This document shows positions 62,676-64,000 of a stretch of 64,000 nt of DNA, piece after piece. Made by a program: the position numbers and the translations under genes. A model generated the notes under the pieces. That model was given only the letters and a program-made list of their open reading frames with translations. It had not been told where the DNA came from and made no database searches. Numbering within the stretch: the stretch's first letter is position 1; every line of letters starts with the position of its first letter. The stretch covers positions 6,621,501 through 6,685,500 of the forward strand of contig NZ_LGTC01000001.1 in the NCBI RefSeq assembly GCF_001262605.1, read 5' to 3'. The stretch comes from Pseudobacteroides cellulosolvens ATCC 35603 = DSM 2933. GTDB lineage: Bacteria > Bacillota > Clostridia > Acetivibrionales > DSM-2933.

Positions 62676-63060
62676 ATTAAGGAATGATTAAAACATAACT
62701 TCCGATTATGAAGAGCAGATATAAACAAATAGGACCTTGGGGACTATGTCCTCAAGATCCTATTTGCAGGATAGCGTTAAAGAAGCACTAAATTTATCTT
62801 AAAGCCTCAAACGCAAGGCGTTTGAGAGTTTAAGCGAAATATAATATTTAATGCCTGGGAAATCATGGTGCATTATACGCCGCAATTTTCCACGACAACA
62901 TCAAAATTGACAAAATCATTTCATGATTTTGTTCTTTGCAGCAGGTAAACTTCCTAGTATTTTATGAAGTTAACACTACTTGGCACAAACTTTTGCTTTA
63001 TCAGCAATTCATAATATCATAACTAAAAATATAAATCAATTACCACAAAGGTGAATACAG
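62676..63060. other. Hairpin-rich intergenic region
   Basis: Starts with a dispersed element (62678-62705, GGAATGATTAAAACATAACT then TCCGA). Strong hairpins follow at 62726-62766 (19-bp stem), 62806-62826 (CTCAAACGC with GCGTTTGAG) and 62910-62932 (ACAAAATCAT with ATGATTTTGT). No ORF. The first may terminate the M24 gene. The rest may be a decayed mobile element or a structured RNA. Confidence 0.55.
62726..62766 (+). terminator. Long hairpin after the M24 peptidase gene
   Basis: CAAATAGGACCTTGGGGAC with GTCCTCAAGATCCTATTTG, three-base loop, some G-T pairs. There is no T run, so intrinsic termination is uncertain. Confidence 0.5.
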
Positions 63061-63933
63061 GTGAATACTATGATAAAAAAGCGTTTTTGTTTATTTTTAT
63101 CCATTTTTATAATATTTTTTATACTATTTAGCTATACATTGCATACAGAAGAGATCAGTTCCAGCCAAACTATACCTATTACAACAAAGCCTAGTATATC
63201 AATGCTTGATACAATAAGCACACCAACAATAATCATATCTGCAGCTAATAAAACAACAACCAATACACTAACAACTAATACATATATACCAACAACCAAT
63301 ATAAAAATAAACAATTCACGCGTGTCAAAGACACCGATAACCATACCACAAACTCCGACACCTGGTGCCAAGGGAAAGGTTAAGGAAGTCAAGGGGCTTG
63401 TAGAGTTATTGAAGCTGGACAATACATTCGTAATTGATATTAAATATGCTACTAAAGATAACTTTACCAAGAAGGTAATTTACCCATCAGCCAAATGTAT
63501 CATTAATAAAAATACTGCCTCAAAGCTAATAAAGGCAAATAACGAGTTTAAAAAACTAGGTTATACTATAAAAATTTTTGATGCATATAGGCCACATTCA
63601 GCACAGAAGATATTGTGGGATGCAGCCTTAGACAAATCATTTGTTGCCGATCCAAAAAAGGGTTCCAATCACAACAGAGGTGCAGCTGTTGATTTGACTT
63701 TGGTAGACAAATCAGGAAAAGAGTTACCCATGCCATCAAATTATGATGAATTTACAAAAAGAGCAAGGCTTGACTACAAGGACTGCTCTAAGGAACAAAT
63801 TAATAACAGGGAGCTGCTGGGCAGAATTATGGTTAAATGTGGTTTTAAAAGAATAAGGAGCGAGTGGTGGCACTTTGATGATTCAAATGCAAAAAAATTT
63901 CCGGTTCTAGATATTCCATTTGATAAGTTTTAA
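63061..63933 (+). CDS. VanX/DdpX-like D-Ala-D-Ala dipeptidase (M15D), secreted or anchored
   Basis: 290 residues. N-terminal hydrophobic segment (LFLSIFIIFFILFSYTL), then a Thr/Ile/Pro-rich linker (residues about 30-110) and the M15D catalytic domain. VIDIKYATKDNF, FDAYRPHSAQKILWD, the zinc motif SNHNRGAAVDLTL (SxHxxGxAxD) and the catalytic EWWHF (ExxH) are intact. Cytosolic VanX lacks such an anchor, so wall-peptide trimming outside the cell is more likely than vancomycin resistance. GTG 63061 and ATG 63070 are both possible starts. Confidence 0.88.
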   Translation: MNTMIKKRFCLFLSIFIIFFILFSYTLHTEEISSSQTIPITTKPSISMLDTISTPTIIISAANKTTTNTLTTNTYIPTTNIKINNSRVSKTPITIPQTPTPGAKGKVKEVKGLVELLKLDNTFVIDIKYATKDNFTKKVIYPSAKCIINKNTASKLIKANNEFKKLGYTIKIFDAYRPHSAQKILWDAALDKSFVADPKKGSNHNRGAAVDLTLVDKSGKELPMPSNYDEFTKRARLDYKDCSKEQINNRELLGRIMVKCGFKRIRSEWWHFDDSNAKKFPVLDIPFDKF

Positions 63934-64000
63934 TTATACAACTACTACTATTTTTACATTTTGCTTATAATGTATGTAAAAAAACAACATATTTATAGCT
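63934..64000. other. Window end
   Basis: AT-rich sequence after the dipeptidase gene; nothing recognised before the window ends. Confidence 0.4.

Noticed and set aside
63061..63933. Vancomycin resistance gene vanX
   Set aside because: The catalytic motifs fit M15D, but the protein has an export segment and linker, and no vanH, vanA or vanRS genes are adjacent.
1..64000. CRISPR array, prophage or integrative element
   Set aside because: No regularly spaced direct repeats, cas, integrase, transposase or phage structural genes were seen; the repeats found are isolated and palindromic.

Overview
The window reads as chromosomal DNA of an AT-rich, spore-forming member of the Clostridia. Supporting signs are a SspF-type small acid-soluble spore protein, Shine-Dalgarno sites with frequent TTG/GTG starts, many c-di-GMP and Nudix/CDF-type genes, and two secreted proteins carrying internal dockerin-like modules, which point towards the dockerin-bearing Acetivibrio/Ruminiclostridium-type group. 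That placement is inference. No rRNA, CRISPR array, prophage or intact transposase was found; the only tRNA is an initiator tRNA-fMet.

Layout. 1-6.4 kb: the 3' part of rho, a polytopic glycosyltransferase-like protein, a 160-bp cluster of DnaA boxes preceded by an orphan consensus promoter, a secreted alpha/beta-hydrolase, a CBS-pair protein, two structured intergenic repeats and sspF. 6.4-10.8 kb: a divergent type IIA topoisomerase operon (B then A subunit, minus strand) whose promoter spacer is filled by a perfect LexA box. 10.8-13.4 kb: a Ser-rich secreted protein, a YjfK-like protein and a DUF350 membrane protein. 13.5-20 kb: tRNA-fMet, a zinc ribbon protein, a cold shock protein, a PilZ protein, hflX, Nudix, yigZ and a histidine kinase. 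20-28 kb: yebC, a frameshifted EamA transporter, a copper-amine-oxidase-N-domain protein, a von Willebrand A protein interrupted by a beta-helix-like insert, an AraC regulator and a MATE exporter. 28-34 kb: a GGDEF/EAL protein, a NiCo riboswitch controlling a cation diffusion facilitator, and a lipoprotein glycosidase-like protein. 34-43 kb: small membrane proteins, a membrane-anchored MutS-like ATPase, a Fur regulator, then plsC-engB-acyl-CoA synthetase-YgjP-like peptidase. 43-47.4 kb: the two dockerin/CARDB paralogues. 47.4-57 kb: a seven-gene minus-strand operon, terD -> Ca2+-ATPase -> CitE-like -> TRSP phosphoribosyltransferase -> StiP-type phosphoribosyltransferase -> HAD phosphatase -> ATP-grasp. 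57-64 kb: an unrecognised protein, a transglutaminase-like protein, an unknown secreted protein, an M24 peptidase and a VanX-like dipeptidase.

How genes work together. The terD operon is the Ter-dependent biosynthetic gene set described by comparative genomics (Anantharaman, Iyer and Aravind), predicted to make a nucleoside-like metabolite coupled to metal/stress sensing. The YjfK-like/DUF350 pair at 11.9-13.4 kb belongs to a stress network related to it, so the window holds two parts of one predicted envelope/metal stress response. Other regulated units readable from sequence are the SOS-type topoisomerase operon and the Ni/Co-sensing CDF exporter.

Two cautions. Three genes (EamA transporter, CitE-like, Ca2+-ATPase) are each broken by a one-base deletion in a G/C homopolymer. 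This looks like systematic sequence error more than decay. Several families of intergenic palindromic repeats recur across the window and cannot be named from sequence alone.
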